Below, in pieces: positions 1 through 9,043 of a stretch of 64,000 nucleotides of DNA (its first letter is position 1; every line of letters starts with the position of its first letter). The DNA is from Terrimesophilobacter sp038243605 (GTDB lineage Bacteria > Actinomycetota > Actinomycetes > Actinomycetales > Microbacteriaceae). A program made the translations under genes and the position numbers. Where the stretch lies: positions 62,001 to 126,000 of the forward strand of contig JBBSQX010000004.1 in NCBI GenBank assembly GCA_038243605.1. Direction: 5' to 3'. A model generated the notes under the pieces. It was given only the letters and a program-made list of their open reading frames with translations, was not told where the DNA came from and did no database searches.

Positions 1-107
1 CTTCTTATAACGGCGTGGATGAGCGCCACGTAGGTGTCGAGTAGTTTCTCATGAGCAGCACAGCGGTTCCGGAGTGCAGCGGTTCCGGGGCGCAGTAGCC
101 TCGTAAC
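1..107. other. Left edge, no supportable gene
   Basis: A short plus-strand frame ending with TAG at 42-44 could be the tail of a gene lying to the left, but only about a dozen codons are visible and they match nothing I recognise. No promoter or hairpin is evident. Confidence 0.3.
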
Positions 108-896
108 GTGTCACTTCGTGCGAGCAGGATCATCCGTCTTGCCCTGATTGGTCTCGTCGTCGGATTCTTTTCGGGGCTCTTCGGCGTGGGCGGTGGCATT
201 GTTCTGGTGCCGCTTCTGATCGTGGTGGTCGGGTTCGATCAACGGCGAGCTAGTGGAACGTCGTTGGCCGCTGTGCTGCCGACAGCGATCTCTGGAATGG
301 CGTCGTACGCGGCACACGGTTCTGTTGATTGGATTGCTGGCGGGCTTCTGGCCGCCGGCGCTGTTGCCGGTTCCTTCGTGGGAACATGGCTGCTCCATCA
401 CACCCACCAGAAGGCACTGCGATGGATTTTCATCGCATTCCTCCTGCTTGTCGCTGTGCGACTGTTCTTTCTGATCCCCGACCGATCAGTGGTTCTTGAG
501 TTCACCCCGTGGGCGATCGTGGCGCTCGTTGTGCTCGGTGTGGTCACCGGCATTCTCTCCGGCATGCTCGGCATCGGCGGGGGAGTGTTCATCGTTCCAG
601 TGCTGATGCTCGGTTTTGGCGTCGGCGACCTTATCGCCAAAGGCACCTCACTACTGATGATCATTCCGACTGCCCTCGCTGGCACAATTTCGAACGTGCG
701 CCGCGGCAACGCTGATCTCACGGCCGCGGCGATCATCGGGGGGCTCTCTGTGCCGGCATCCATTGGTGGCGCAGCGCTCGCGTGGTCTGTTCCGCCGATG
801 CTGGGCAGCATCCTGTTTGCGTTGCTGATCATCTACTGCGCAGTGCAGTTGGCGTGGAGCGCGCTGCGCACGCCGAAGCTGGCAGACCCGACCTAG
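108..896 (+). CDS. TauE/SafE family membrane transporter
   Basis: This 262-aa integral membrane protein belongs to the TauE/SafE (DUF81) family, whose members export sulfite, sulfonates or related organic anions. Two homologous halves are visible: each begins with a glycine-rich motif in a hydrophobic helix (LFGVGGGIVLVP near residue 25 and MLGIGGGVFIVP near residue 153), the family hallmark. About eight hydrophobic segments are present and the length is normal. The start is GTG at 108, with no good ribosome-binding site upstream, so the start is moderately certain. Nothing nearby indicates the substrate. A second, unrelated-looking member lies at 34929. Confidence 0.85.
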   Translation: MSLRASRIIRLALIGLVVGFFSGLFGVGGGIVLVPLLIVVVGFDQRRASGTSLAAVLPTAISGMASYAAHGSVDWIAGGLLAAGAVAGSFVGTWLLHHTHQKALRWIFIAFLLLVAVRLFFLIPDRSVVLEFTPWAIVALVVLGVVTGILSGMLGIGGGVFIVPVLMLGFGVGDLIAKGTSLLMIIPTALAGTISNVRRGNADLTAAAIIGGLSVPASIGGAALAWSVPPMLGSILFALLIIYCAVQLAWSALRTPKLADPT

Positions 897-935
897 CGCT
901 GCGCGATTGTGGCTGACCCGACTTAGGCTGGGGGG

Positions 936-1757
936 ATGAACACCATCACCCTGAATGACGGAACCATCATCCCGCAGCTCGGCTTCGGAGTTTTTCTTGT
1001 CGACCCCGATAACGCTGAGCGCATTGTCACTGAGGCGTTGGAGGTGGGTTATCGCCACATCGACACTGCGGCGATTTACGGCAACGAAGAGGGTGTGGGG
1101 CGCGCGATTGCCTCCTCTGGTGTGCCGCGCGATGAGCTTTATGTCACCACGAAGCTGTGGAACGACCGGCAGCAGGATGCCCCGGCAGCGCTGCGCGAAA
1201 GCCTCGACAAGCTGCAGCTTGAGAAGGTCGATCTGTACCTCATCCATTGGCCGGCGCCCGAGAAAGACCACTATTTGCAAGCGTGGGAGTCTCTCGTTGG
1301 CGTTCGCGAAGAGGGTCTCACCGCGAGTATCGGTGTTGCCAACTTTCTTGCACCGCACCTTGAGAGGTTGCTTGCGCACACGAATGTCGTTCCTGCCGTT
1401 GACCAAATCGAACTGCACCCTGCGCACCAACAGCCAGCGACGGTGGAGTTCGCCCGCGAACACGGTATTGCTATCGAGTCGTGGGGCCCGCTCGGGCAGG
1501 CGAAGTATCCGCTGCTCGCAAACCCCGTGGTTGTGGCCGCGGCGCACGCTCACGGCAAGACGGCCGCCCAAGTGGTCATTCGGTGGCACCTGCAGAGCGG
1601 CATCATTGTGTTCCCGAAGACAAACCATCGCGAGCGCATGGTCGAGAACTTTGAGGTGTTCGACTTTGAGCTGACCGACGATGAACTTGGTGCTATTGCG
1701 GCGCTAGAGCGCGGTGGCGACGGGCGGGTTGGTAGTCACCCAGACACCGTGAACTGA
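936..1757 (+). CDS. Aldo/keto reductase
   Basis: A 273-aa NADPH-dependent aldo/keto reductase of the 2,5-diketo-D-gluconate reductase type. The catalytic tetrad is visible: Asp43 and Tyr48 in HIDTAAIYGNE, Lys73 in TTKLW and His104 in LIHWP. The C-terminal FPKTNHRERMVEN segment (about 226-238) is the cofactor-binding signature of the family. The ATG at 936 follows a G-rich run that can serve as ribosome-binding site. It stands alone, convergent with the MalY gene, so the physiological substrate cannot be inferred. Confidence 0.92.
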   Translation: MNTITLNDGTIIPQLGFGVFLVDPDNAERIVTEALEVGYRHIDTAAIYGNEEGVGRAIASSGVPRDELYVTTKLWNDRQQDAPAALRESLDKLQLEKVDLYLIHWPAPEKDHYLQAWESLVGVREEGLTASIGVANFLAPHLERLLAHTNVVPAVDQIELHPAHQQPATVEFAREHGIAIESWGPLGQAKYPLLANPVVVAAAHAHGKTAAQVVIRWHLQSGIIVFPKTNHRERMVENFEVFDFELTDDELGAIAALERGGDGRVGSHPDTVN

Positions 1758-1845
1758 CGGGCAGCGTGACTGACGCGAGAGCCGACAGGCGCTGTGAGCT
1801 GACAAGCACTGTGGAGGTTGACGCAACGTCGCGACGCCACGAGGA

Positions 1846-3003
1846 CTAGCGCGCCTGCACCGCCCGCGCCATCTGTTCGACTTCTCGCTCCAAAATGGGG
1901 CGCGGAGTGGCAAAAATGAGTCGCACAAAACCGCGACCTACTTCGCCACAGCGTGCGCCATCCGTGAGCGCGACACCAGCCTTCTCGCGAAAGAATTCGG
2001 CTGGGTTTGGGCCAAGCTTCAACGCGCGACAGTCCAGCCACGCCACATAGGTTCCATCAGGAGGCTGGTATCCGATCTCGGGGATGAGCGCAGAAAGGTG
2101 TTCGCCGAGTACCCGGCGGTTTGTGTCGAGATAGTTGAGAACCTGATCGCGCCACGGGGCACCATCATTGTAGGCAGCGGTGTTGGCGATGACACCAAGG
2201 GTGCTGGCCCCGTGTGATGCTTCGCTCCCCACAGTGGTCCAGAGTTCCGCATCCGCGTCGTTGCTCAAGATGATCTGCGCACACTTGAGCCCTGCCAAGT
2301 TCCACGCCTTTGCCGCTGAGGTTCCGGTGATGGTGTGCGAGGCGGCGGCCTCAGAAACGGAGGCGTACGGCACGTGCCTGCTGCCGTCGTACACCAGCGG
2401 GGCGTGCACCTCGTCGGCGAATACGCGACCGCCATTGCGCGCCACGACGTCGCTGATGTCGACGAGTTCTTCTTGAGTGAATACACGCCCCAGAGGGTTG
2501 AACGGGTTGCACAGCAGCAAGATGCCGCCGCCATCGTGAAATGCGCGATCGAGCGCTTCTAGATCGATCTCATCTCGTTCGTTGTTCCAGATCAGTGGAA
2601 TCTCGATGACATCGCGACCCATCGATTTAGCGACGGAGAGAAACTTCATATACGTGGGGGTGGGAACGATGATGCGAGATCCGGGCGCTGAATAGTGCTC
2701 GAGTGTGAGCCTCAGGGCGGTCAAAACGTCAGCTACCGGGTGGATTCGCTCTGCGGGAACAGTCCACCCGTACTGAGTGGTGTACCACCCGGATGTCGCG
2801 ATGGAAAGCTTCTCGGAGAGCACGTCTGGTAAGTAACCGAACATGCCCCGATCGGTGGCGTCACGAAGCGCTTGCACAACTTCAGGGGCGGTACCAAAAT
2901 CCATTTCAGCGACGAAGGCGCCGAGTTTTTCTGGGTTGGTTGACCAGTTCACGGCCCCTTTGTGTCGCAGGTTTTCTACCGTGACATTGTCGAAGGTGAG
3001 CAT
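1846..3003 (-). CDS. MalY/PatB-type PLP-dependent C-S lyase or aminotransferase
   Basis: A 385-aa fold-type I PLP enzyme of the MalY/PatB (cystathionine beta-lyase-like) class. Visible signatures are NPFNPLG (about 166-172), the ADEVH cofactor segment (196-200) and the SAAKAWNLAGLK motif, in which Lys232 is the probable Schiff-base lysine. Relatives cleave cystathionine or cysteine conjugates to pyruvate, ammonia and a thiol. Five bases separate it from the upstream regulator gene, so the two form an operon and the regulator probably controls it. Cystathionine beta-lyase and cysteine desulfhydrase activity cannot be told apart from sequence. Confidence 0.88.
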   Translation of the reverse strand: MLTFDNVTVENLRHKGAVNWSTNPEKLGAFVAEMDFGTAPEVVQALRDATDRGMFGYLPDVLSEKLSIATSGWYTTQYGWTVPAERIHPVADVLTALRLTLEHYSAPGSRIIVPTPTYMKFLSVAKSMGRDVIEIPLIWNNERDEIDLEALDRAFHDGGGILLLCNPFNPLGRVFTQEELVDISDVVARNGGRVFADEVHAPLVYDGSRHVPYASVSEAAASHTITGTSAAKAWNLAGLKCAQIILSNDADAELWTTVGSEASHGASTLGVIANTAAYNDGAPWRDQVLNYLDTNRRVLGEHLSALIPEIGYQPPDGTYVAWLDCRALKLGPNPAEFFREKAGVALTDGARCGEVGRGFVRLIFATPRPILEREVEQMARAVQAR

Positions 3004-3008
3004 CGGGG

Positions 3009-3830
3009 TTACTCTCTCTCGGCGTTGCGGCCGGTCTCTGCCGACTCATTGTCGGTGTCGGTATTTGTAACGTCACCGTCATCGCTGAGCTGGTTGAGGT
3101 AGTTGTAAATGGTGAAACGTGTGACGCCAAGGGAGGTCGCCACTAAGTCAACGCCGTCGCGCAGCTGAAAAATGCCGCGACTTTTGAGGTCACGCACAAC
3201 GGCAAGCTTGTGACGTTTGTGCATAATCTCCACAGGGAGTTTAGATTCCTGGATGGCGTTGTCAATAAGTGTGGTCGCTAGCGAGTGCACACTCTGGTTT
3301 GCTTCTGGGCGACCGACATCAGTTGGTCTCGGCGTTGCGGCCGCACGAGAGAACTCGCGGGTTGCCTCTTCTGGCGTTGCCCTCGTGGATCTTCCATACA
3401 TCCCATCGAGCACCTTTTGCACGCTGTCCCATACCGATAGGTCGGCATTGATGCACAGTGCCGCGACCGCGGTGCCCGCGACATCGCGAATAATAAGCGT
3501 TGTCGAGCAGATTCTGCGACCATCGGGTAGGTTCGTGTAGAAGCCGACCACGTGATCGCCGGCCAGGCCCATGACGTTGTCACGAAGGCTGTCAATGGGG
3601 GCATCCCCCAACTTGCGCCCCGAAACGTCGCCGTGAATCGCAATGATGGAATGGGGCAGAAGGCTCAGGTCGTGCAGCACTACTTCCGTCGATGACGGGA
3701 GTGTTTCTCCGAGCGGCTTCGTGAGCTGGGTGAAGAGTGCGATAAGACGCTCGCCATCCATGCTCTTGCCGGGCGCTTGCAGGTTGGCGGTGCCATCGAC
3801 GGTCTTTGACGTGGTGCGTTTTTCCAGCAT
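3009..3830 (-). CDS. YheO/DauR-like PAS plus HTH transcriptional regulator
   Basis: A 273-aa regulator with an N-terminal YheO-like PAS domain (about residues 25-135, including the VLHDLS and GFYTNLPDGRRICSTT segments) and a C-terminal helix-turn-helix of the DauR type (about 212-248, SLGVTRFTIYNYLNQL). I chose the ATG at 3830 because AGGAGAAG lies seven bases upstream. A TTG 39 bases further upstream is the only longer option. DauR in Pseudomonas represses D-arginine catabolism, but the ligand here is unknown. It is the first gene of an operon with the PLP lyase, which suggests a sulfur or D-amino acid signal (inference). Confidence 0.85.
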   Translation of the reverse strand: MLEKRTTSKTVDGTANLQAPGKSMDGERLIALFTQLTKPLGETLPSSTEVVLHDLSLLPHSIIAIHGDVSGRKLGDAPIDSLRDNVMGLAGDHVVGFYTNLPDGRRICSTTLIIRDVAGTAVAALCINADLSVWDSVQKVLDGMYGRSTRATPEEATREFSRAAATPRPTDVGRPEANQSVHSLATTLIDNAIQESKLPVEIMHKRHKLAVVRDLKSRGIFQLRDGVDLVATSLGVTRFTIYNYLNQLSDDGDVTNTDTDNESAETGRNAERE

Positions 3831-3869
3831 GATCAAACTTCTCCTGACGTCCTCCAGCACAATGCTCAA

Positions 3870-4102
3870 CTGGGTAGTACACGTGTCGCGGAGTTTCTCG
3901 TGGTGAGCCTATCGTGCGGTGATTCTCACGCGACAATCAAATTCTAGTCAAGGGCGTCAAGTTGTCGTTGATGAGATTGAATCTGCGTTGCATAGCTGCA
4001 CGACTTCACAGCGTCGCAGTTGCACAGCGTCACAGTCGCACGGTGATGAATGCGCGGACACTTCGGCCGTGCATAACTGGGCCTGAGAGAGCGATGTGCG
4101 TA
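3870..4102. other. Intergenic region with a small tandem duplication
   Basis: This gap between the regulator promoter side and the pdxH 3' end has no gene I can support. A 16-base unit starting CACAGCGTC occurs twice in tandem at 4007-4022 and 4023-4038 with two mismatches. Promoter elements for the leftward regulator-malY operon presumably lie at its left end, but I cannot place them. Confidence 0.4.
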
Positions 4103-4735
4103 TTACGGGTAAAGACGCTCGTGCGTCCAGTGTTCGCCGAGCCGGTCGTAGCGCAGCCGCTGGTGCATGCGGTCGCGCACACCGCGCCAAAACTCAATCG
4201 TCTCAGGCCGCAGCCGATAGCCGTTCCAGTCGTCGGGGCGCGGCAACGGTGCGCCGGGTTTTGCCAGTCGAGCCGACTCCGCCCGGTAGTCGCCTTCGTT
4301 AAGCAACGGCTCACTTTGGCGTGAGGCAGCGGATGCCGCCTGCGAGAGCACGGGGCGGTCCGCCCAGATCGCGTCTGATTCCTGTGAGCTAAGAAGCTCA
4401 ACGGTTCCCACGAGGCGCAGTTGTTGCCGAGTCTCACGCCAATACACGGTGATGGCAGCGCGGGGGTTCGACGTCATCTGGTGCCCCTTGAGGCTGCCAG
4501 TGTTGGTCGCGAACGTCACACCTTCCAGATCGAAAGCCTTGGCGAGCACCATGCGATTGGTCAGGTTGCCTTCGCCGTCTGAGGTGGCGATGGCAATGTT
4601 GTACGGCTCAATCACGCCCATGCGCTCAGCAGTGTCTGCCCACTGCACGAGCAGTGGCATCGGGTCTTCTGGCGGGGTCTCGAACTCGGGGAGATCCAGC
4701 TGGATGTCCCCGGTGACGGAAGGGCGTGACGACAT
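4103..4735 (-). CDS. pdxH: Pyridoxamine 5'-phosphate oxidase
   Basis: An FMN-dependent pyridoxine/pyridoxamine 5'-phosphate oxidase, the last step of PLP synthesis and salvage. The 210-aa product has the family fold: the NRMVLAKAF segment, NTGSLKGHQMTSNPRAAITVYW for FMN/substrate contacts, QLRLVGTVE, and a C-terminal RLRPETIEFWRG box ending in ERLYP, close to the usual RLxP terminus. I start it at ATG 4735. A GTG-type extension to 4774 would run into a strong hairpin at 4761-4801 and adds non-conserved residues. Its neighbour MalY is a PLP enzyme, but the two genes are not co-transcribed. Confidence 0.92.
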   Translation of the reverse strand: MSSRPSVTGDIQLDLPEFETPPEDPMPLLVQWADTAERMGVIEPYNIAIATSDGEGNLTNRMVLAKAFDLEGVTFATNTGSLKGHQMTSNPRAAITVYWRETRQQLRLVGTVELLSSQESDAIWADRPVLSQAASAASRQSEPLLNEGDYRAESARLAKPGAPLPRPDDWNGYRLRPETIEFWRGVRDRMHQRLRYDRLGEHWTHERLYP

Positions 4736-4760
4736 GTCACCAGCGTAATCCCGTGCGCAA

Positions 4761-4824
4761 ACCTGAGGGGCCACATCCGGTGTGGATGTGGCCCCTCAGG
4801 TTTCGGGTGTTTCGGGTTTTTTTT
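4761..4824 (+). terminator. Strong intrinsic terminator with no obvious upstream gene
   Basis: A perfect 18-bp stem (4761-4778 with 4784-4801, five-base loop) is followed by a T-rich stretch ending in eight T residues at 4817-4824. In the plus direction this is a textbook Rho-independent terminator. The gene to its left, pdxH, is on the other strand and starts just beside it, so no plus-strand transcript is available to end. It could protect pdxH or terminate an antisense or small RNA. Confidence 0.85.
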
Positions 4825-4985
4825 AGGGTTTGCGGGCTGCTCGGAGTACGAGTCTTCGTGAGTGACAATATCGGCACCGCATTACAAAAACCTTTCACGT
4901 CCGCTAGTTTTGCGACTCAAGAGAACTTTCTTCAGGTTGTAATGCGACGATAGGTCACGCGAGGAGATCGTAACGTGAACAGAAT

Positions 4986-7121
4986 ATGACGCGAAGCGAG
5001 GATGACGGCCACAGTGCATCGTCGACGTTGACTGATTCCGCAGCACGCGAACTCGCCAGCTTTACCCTCGAAAACTCAACGCAAGTGCGGGGCGGCGCTC
5101 GCCCAGATTTACTTGAACAGGCTGCAAAAATGGTCGCCACTATGGCTACTCGAGGCCAGCGCATTCCCGCGTCAGCGGCCTGGCGACTGGGTGCAGCGCA
5201 TCACGTGCGCGGGGAATACGGCCGGGCGATTGAGTGCTTTGCCGCAGCGGAAGGCGCTCAAGAGCTGGCAAGCGCGACTGATCGGTCACTGGTTGCCGCC
5301 TGTCACTCTTCTGCACTGTGGGCACAGGGGAAAGTCGATGAGGGGCGAGCGTTGTCAGACGAGGCGCTCGCGCTGGCAGCCGAATCGGGCGACCATTTGG
5401 CGCTTGCTATTGCCAATGTCAGCCAAGCTCTAGTTTTTGCCGCAGAAGGAAAGCGCACAGAGAACCGGCGAGCGTATGAGACCGCACTCGTGCACGCCGT
5501 GAAAGCGAACGATTCGATGACCATCGTGCGCATCAGGGGCAACCTGGGCTCAATGCACTCAGAAGAGGCGCGAAGCGAGGAGGCGCTCACCGAAATCGAT
5601 CACGCCATTGCGCTCGCAGACGCTACAGATGTCGGGCTCATGGGCGTTGTTCCCTACCTCAGCCGTGCCGAAGTGCTGCTTTCCCTCGGGCGCCTCGACG
5701 AAGCCCTTGCCGAAGCCAGATTTGCGGTCGAAGCTTACCGCGCGGTGGGGGCCCCAATGCACGTCTTTGCCTTGATGCTGGAGGCAGATATTCATCGAAT
5801 CCGCGGGAATGCTACCCGCGCTCAGGTGACCTATCGCGAAGCCATTAGCGTCGCAGAGCGAACAGGTAACGCTCAAGTGTTGGCTGCCGCTTTCGCTGGG
5901 CTCGCCAGAACACTTATCGCCGATGACAGAGCGGCAGCAGTGGAGTGTGCTGAGCACGCTCTTGCGCAACTACATGCGCTCGGGGTTGTCGCGGCTCAAT
6001 TGGCGGCGGGGTGGGTGGCTCTCGTCGTTGACGACACAGTTGCTGCTATCTCATGGGCGCGTCACGCAATTACTGAAGCTGGGCGTCGGCACGACGTTGC
6101 CGCACTCGCCGACGCTTTAGAGCTCGGAGCTATCTCACGATGGCGGGTTGATCCCGAATCGGGAGAAGTAGTGTCGATGCTCGCGGAAGCCGCGAGCATC
6201 TGGAATGAGACAGCGGATGTCATCCGGATTGCGACAAACCGTGCGCTTCGTGCCCGAGTGGCGGGCGATCGCATCAGTGAAGACAGTGCCCTTCGTGCGC
6301 TTCAGGCTCTTGGAGTGCGCGCGGATATTTTTCGCATCGCAGGACCGCTGCAAGCGATTGGTAGAGCTGACACCCATCACACCGAGGTGAGAACTCTCGG
6401 CAGCTTTGCTGTGGTGCACCAGGGTGAGGCAATGGCAAACGATGCGTGGCCGTCGCGCAAAAGTCGAGAGGTCGTGAAGATCCTAGCGTCGCGTCGAGGT
6501 CGCCCGCTCAGCCGTGAGGCGCTCGGCGAATTGCTGTGGCCGGGGGTCCGTGATGCCTCCCCACGACTGTCGGTGGCACTGTCAAATGCCCGGCTCGCGC
6601 TCGACCCAGCGCGAAAGCACCCGGCTGACTACTTCATTTCGTCGTCCCACTCGCAACTGCGGCTTGACCCCGCCACGGTGCGCGTCGATGTTGCTGAGTT
6701 CGAACAGGTCGCGCGTGTTGCCCTGAAGGCGGTCGACGATGGCGCAGTTGATGCGCTCGACATGCTCGAGGCCGCCGCCGCACTGTATCCCGCGCCATTT
6801 CTTGCTGATGAAGCCGATGCTGACTGGGCGGCAGAGGTGAGGGATGAGGTGCGCGATCTCGCGACCACAGTCAAGCGTGCGCTTGTGCGCTTGCTCTCAC
6901 GTAGCGATGATCTTGATGGCGCCATTAGTTGGCTGGTGTCGTTGCTCAACGATGACCCTTACGACGGCACGGCGCACCAGAACCTCATCAAAGTGCTCGC
7001 GCGGGCGCAGCGTTTCAGCGAGGCGCAGCATGCTTATCGGCGGTACACCGCCCGCATGGTCGATCTTGACGTTGAGCCGGTATCGATGAAAGAACTGGTG
7101 GGTTCCCGGCTCGGTACCTGA
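4986..7121 (+). CDS. TPR-rich regulator with C-terminal SARP-type DNA-binding and BTAD domains
   Basis: A 711-aa protein. Residues from about 60 to 450 are alanine-rich helical repeats of TPR type. From about 462 there is a winged-helix segment (RTLGSFAVVHQGEAM, then SRKSREVVKILASRRGRPLSREALGELLWP) followed by a bacterial transcriptional activator domain (BTAD) to the C-terminus. Classical SARP/AfsR proteins carry these domains at the N-terminus, so the order is reversed here. It probably activates transcription in response to a partner bound by the TPR part. The ATG at 4986 lies 19 bases after GAGGAG. A four-codon GTG frame (4975-4989) with better spacing ends across the ATG, which may couple translation. 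Confidence 0.8.
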   Translation: MTRSEDDGHSASSTLTDSAARELASFTLENSTQVRGGARPDLLEQAAKMVATMATRGQRIPASAAWRLGAAHHVRGEYGRAIECFAAAEGAQELASATDRSLVAACHSSALWAQGKVDEGRALSDEALALAAESGDHLALAIANVSQALVFAAEGKRTENRRAYETALVHAVKANDSMTIVRIRGNLGSMHSEEARSEEALTEIDHAIALADATDVGLMGVVPYLSRAEVLLSLGRLDEALAEARFAVEAYRAVGAPMHVFALMLEADIHRIRGNATRAQVTYREAISVAERTGNAQVLAAAFAGLARTLIADDRAAAVECAEHALAQLHALGVVAAQLAAGWVALVVDDTVAAISWARHAITEAGRRHDVAALADALELGAISRWRVDPESGEVVSMLAEAASIWNETADVIRIATNRALRARVAGDRISEDSALRALQALGVRADIFRIAGPLQAIGRADTHHTEVRTLGSFAVVHQGEAMANDAWPSRKSREVVKILASRRGRPLSREALGELLWPGVRDASPRLSVALSNARLALDPARKHPADYFISSSHSQLRLDPATVRVDVAEFEQVARVALKAVDDGAVDALDMLEAAAALYPAPFLADEADADWAAEVRDEVRDLATTVKRALVRLLSRSDDLDGAISWLVSLLNDDPYDGTAHQNLIKVLARAQRFSEAQHAYRRYTARMVDLDVEPVSMKELVGSRLGT

Positions 7122-7163
7122 GCCACCCTGCCCCAACTGTCGGTGGGGCGTAGCGTGGATGGC

Positions 7164-9008
7164 ATGCCAAACTCACTCGTCGATGCACTCAGCCCGTACC
7201 TGCGCCAGCACGCGAGCAACCCGGTGGAGTGGCAACAGTGGGGCCCCGCCCCCTTTGCCGAGGCCGTGAGCAGGAATGTGCCCGTGTTCATTTCGATCGG
7301 CTACTCCACATGCCATTGGTGCCACGTGATGGCAAGAGAAAGTTTCAGTGATCCAGAGATCGCGAAACAATTGAGTGAAAACTTCGTATCGATCAAAGTG
7401 GATAGGGAGGAGTACCCAGAAGTCGATGCCGGGTACCTGACGGCGGCGAGCGCGTTTACGCAGAATCTGGGCTGGCCCCTTAACCTGTTTCTCACGCCAC
7501 AAGGGCACGCGTTCTTTGGCGGAACCTATTGGCCGCCCGAGGAGATGGGCGGACACCCGTCGTTCAGCCAGGTACTGAATGGGGTTACGGAGGCGTGGAC
7601 GCACCGACGCAGCGAACTGCAGACCACAGCGGCCGAAGTCGTCGCCGCCCTTCACGCCCACGGCGCGAGAGCGGCGTCTGCCCTTCCCGATCGTGACGCC
7701 CTTGACCTGGTTGTTGAGGCGCTCGCCGAGTACGAGGACACCCGGAACGGTGGATTCGGTGGTGCACCAAAGTTTCCGATAGCGCCCGCCATCAGCTTTC
7801 TGCTCGACCATGGTTCGGCGGAGTCGACCGCGCTCGCGGATCGCGCGCTGACCGCGATGGCGAACTCTGGTCTGCGAGATCGCGTCGAGGGTGGGTTCTT
7901 TCGTTACGCGACACGCGCGGATTGGTCATCGCCGCACTACGAGCGAATGCTCTACGACAACGCGCAACTTCTGAGTGCGTACGCGCGCCTCGCCGTTCAG
8001 GTGCCGGAGCGTGCAGTGTTCGCCAGCGAGGTCGCAGAGGGCATTGCCAACTTCTTGCTAACGACAATGCTGTTACCGACCGGTGGGTTCGCTTCCGCAC
8101 AGAACAGCGAGAGCCTGGTGGATGGCGTGCTCACCGAGGGCGATTACTACGCTTTGACGGTGGAGCAGCGAGCGCATCAGGTGCCCCCCGCACTCGATGA
8201 GAAGGTGCTCACCGGATGGAATGGTCTCGCCATCGGCGCGCTGGCCACGGCGGGCTTTCACCTGGGTCGAGCCGATTGGGTCGCCGCGGCGCGTGATGCC
8301 GCCGTCAACATCCTCGAATCGCAAAGGCACGAGTCGGGGGAGCTCGCGAGGGCAACACTGGCTGGCAAACTCTCTGTGGCACGGGCAACGCTCGAGGACT
8401 ACGGTCTGCTTGCGGATGGGCTGCTGAAGTTGGCGCATGCCACGGGGGAGGCGCGATGGGCGATCGAGGCTCGAACACTCGTAGACGCCTGCACCACGAG
8501 CGAAGACTTCGCCATTCCAGGAGGTGGCGACACCGTGCTGGCCGGGTTCGGAATCAACGCCACCATCGATCTATCAGAAGGGGCGCTGCCCTCGGGATCA
8601 AGCGCACTTGCCGGTGCTGCGCGGCAACTTTATTTACTCACCGGGAGGCGTGAATATTTGGTGTCGAGTGAGCGTGAGATGCAGGACTTTGCCGCTGTTG
8701 CCCCGACTCAGCCGCTGGGGTTCGGCTCTGCTCTCGCGGTGATGTCTGTGCTGGCATCCCCGCCAACGCAACTCGTGGTGGTGGCACATGATCCGGATTC
8801 CGAACTTTCTGCCACCGCGCGAAGATGGTTCGTCCCCGGGGGTTTGGCGATCACGGTGAGTGCTGCTGGCGCCATCGAGTGGTCGGCCGCCGGCTTTGAG
8901 CTGTTCGAAGACCGGGTGCTGCAGAACGGCGCTCCCACCGCTTACCTGTGCAGCGATTTTGTCTGCCAACTTCCGGTGACGGATGCGGCGAACCTTGCAA
9001 GCACGTGA
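7164..9008 (+). CDS. DUF255 thioredoxin-fold protein, YyaL/SPATA20 family
   Basis: A 614-aa cytosolic protein of the YyaL/SSP411 family. The N-terminal DUF255 thioredoxin-like domain (about residues 1-165) has the CHWCH redox motif at residues 50-54 and the GWPLNLFLTP and GGTYWPP signatures. The rest is an alpha/alpha-barrel resembling glycosidase or N-acylglucosamine epimerase folds (EGGFFRYATRADWSSPHYERMLYDNAQL, then LTGWNGL). The family's biochemical role is not established. I chose ATG 7164 over GTG 7143 because the conserved NSLVDALSPYLRQHASNPV segment begins directly after it. It is a single gene. Confidence 0.88.
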   Translation: MPNSLVDALSPYLRQHASNPVEWQQWGPAPFAEAVSRNVPVFISIGYSTCHWCHVMARESFSDPEIAKQLSENFVSIKVDREEYPEVDAGYLTAASAFTQNLGWPLNLFLTPQGHAFFGGTYWPPEEMGGHPSFSQVLNGVTEAWTHRRSELQTTAAEVVAALHAHGARAASALPDRDALDLVVEALAEYEDTRNGGFGGAPKFPIAPAISFLLDHGSAESTALADRALTAMANSGLRDRVEGGFFRYATRADWSSPHYERMLYDNAQLLSAYARLAVQVPERAVFASEVAEGIANFLLTTMLLPTGGFASAQNSESLVDGVLTEGDYYALTVEQRAHQVPPALDEKVLTGWNGLAIGALATAGFHLGRADWVAAARDAAVNILESQRHESGELARATLAGKLSVARATLEDYGLLADGLLKLAHATGEARWAIEARTLVDACTTSEDFAIPGGGDTVLAGFGINATIDLSEGALPSGSSALAGAARQLYLLTGRREYLVSSEREMQDFAAVAPTQPLGFGSALAVMSVLASPPTQLVVVAHDPDSELSATARRWFVPGGLAITVSAAGAIEWSAAGFELFEDRVLQNGAPTAYLCSDFVCQLPVTDAANLAST

Positions 9009-9043
9009 GTGAACAGTCGAGGCGTGATGCGAATCGTTCAGCG

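Noticed and set aside
398..832. Long minus-strand frame opposite the first TauE/SafE gene
   Set aside because: Its product is Ser/Thr/Arg-rich without domains and mirrors codon bias of the real gene on the plus strand.
651..1628. Long minus-strand frame of 325 codons covering the aldo/keto reductase
   Set aside because: No recognisable domain; it overlaps fully the clear aldo/keto reductase and part of the transporter gene.
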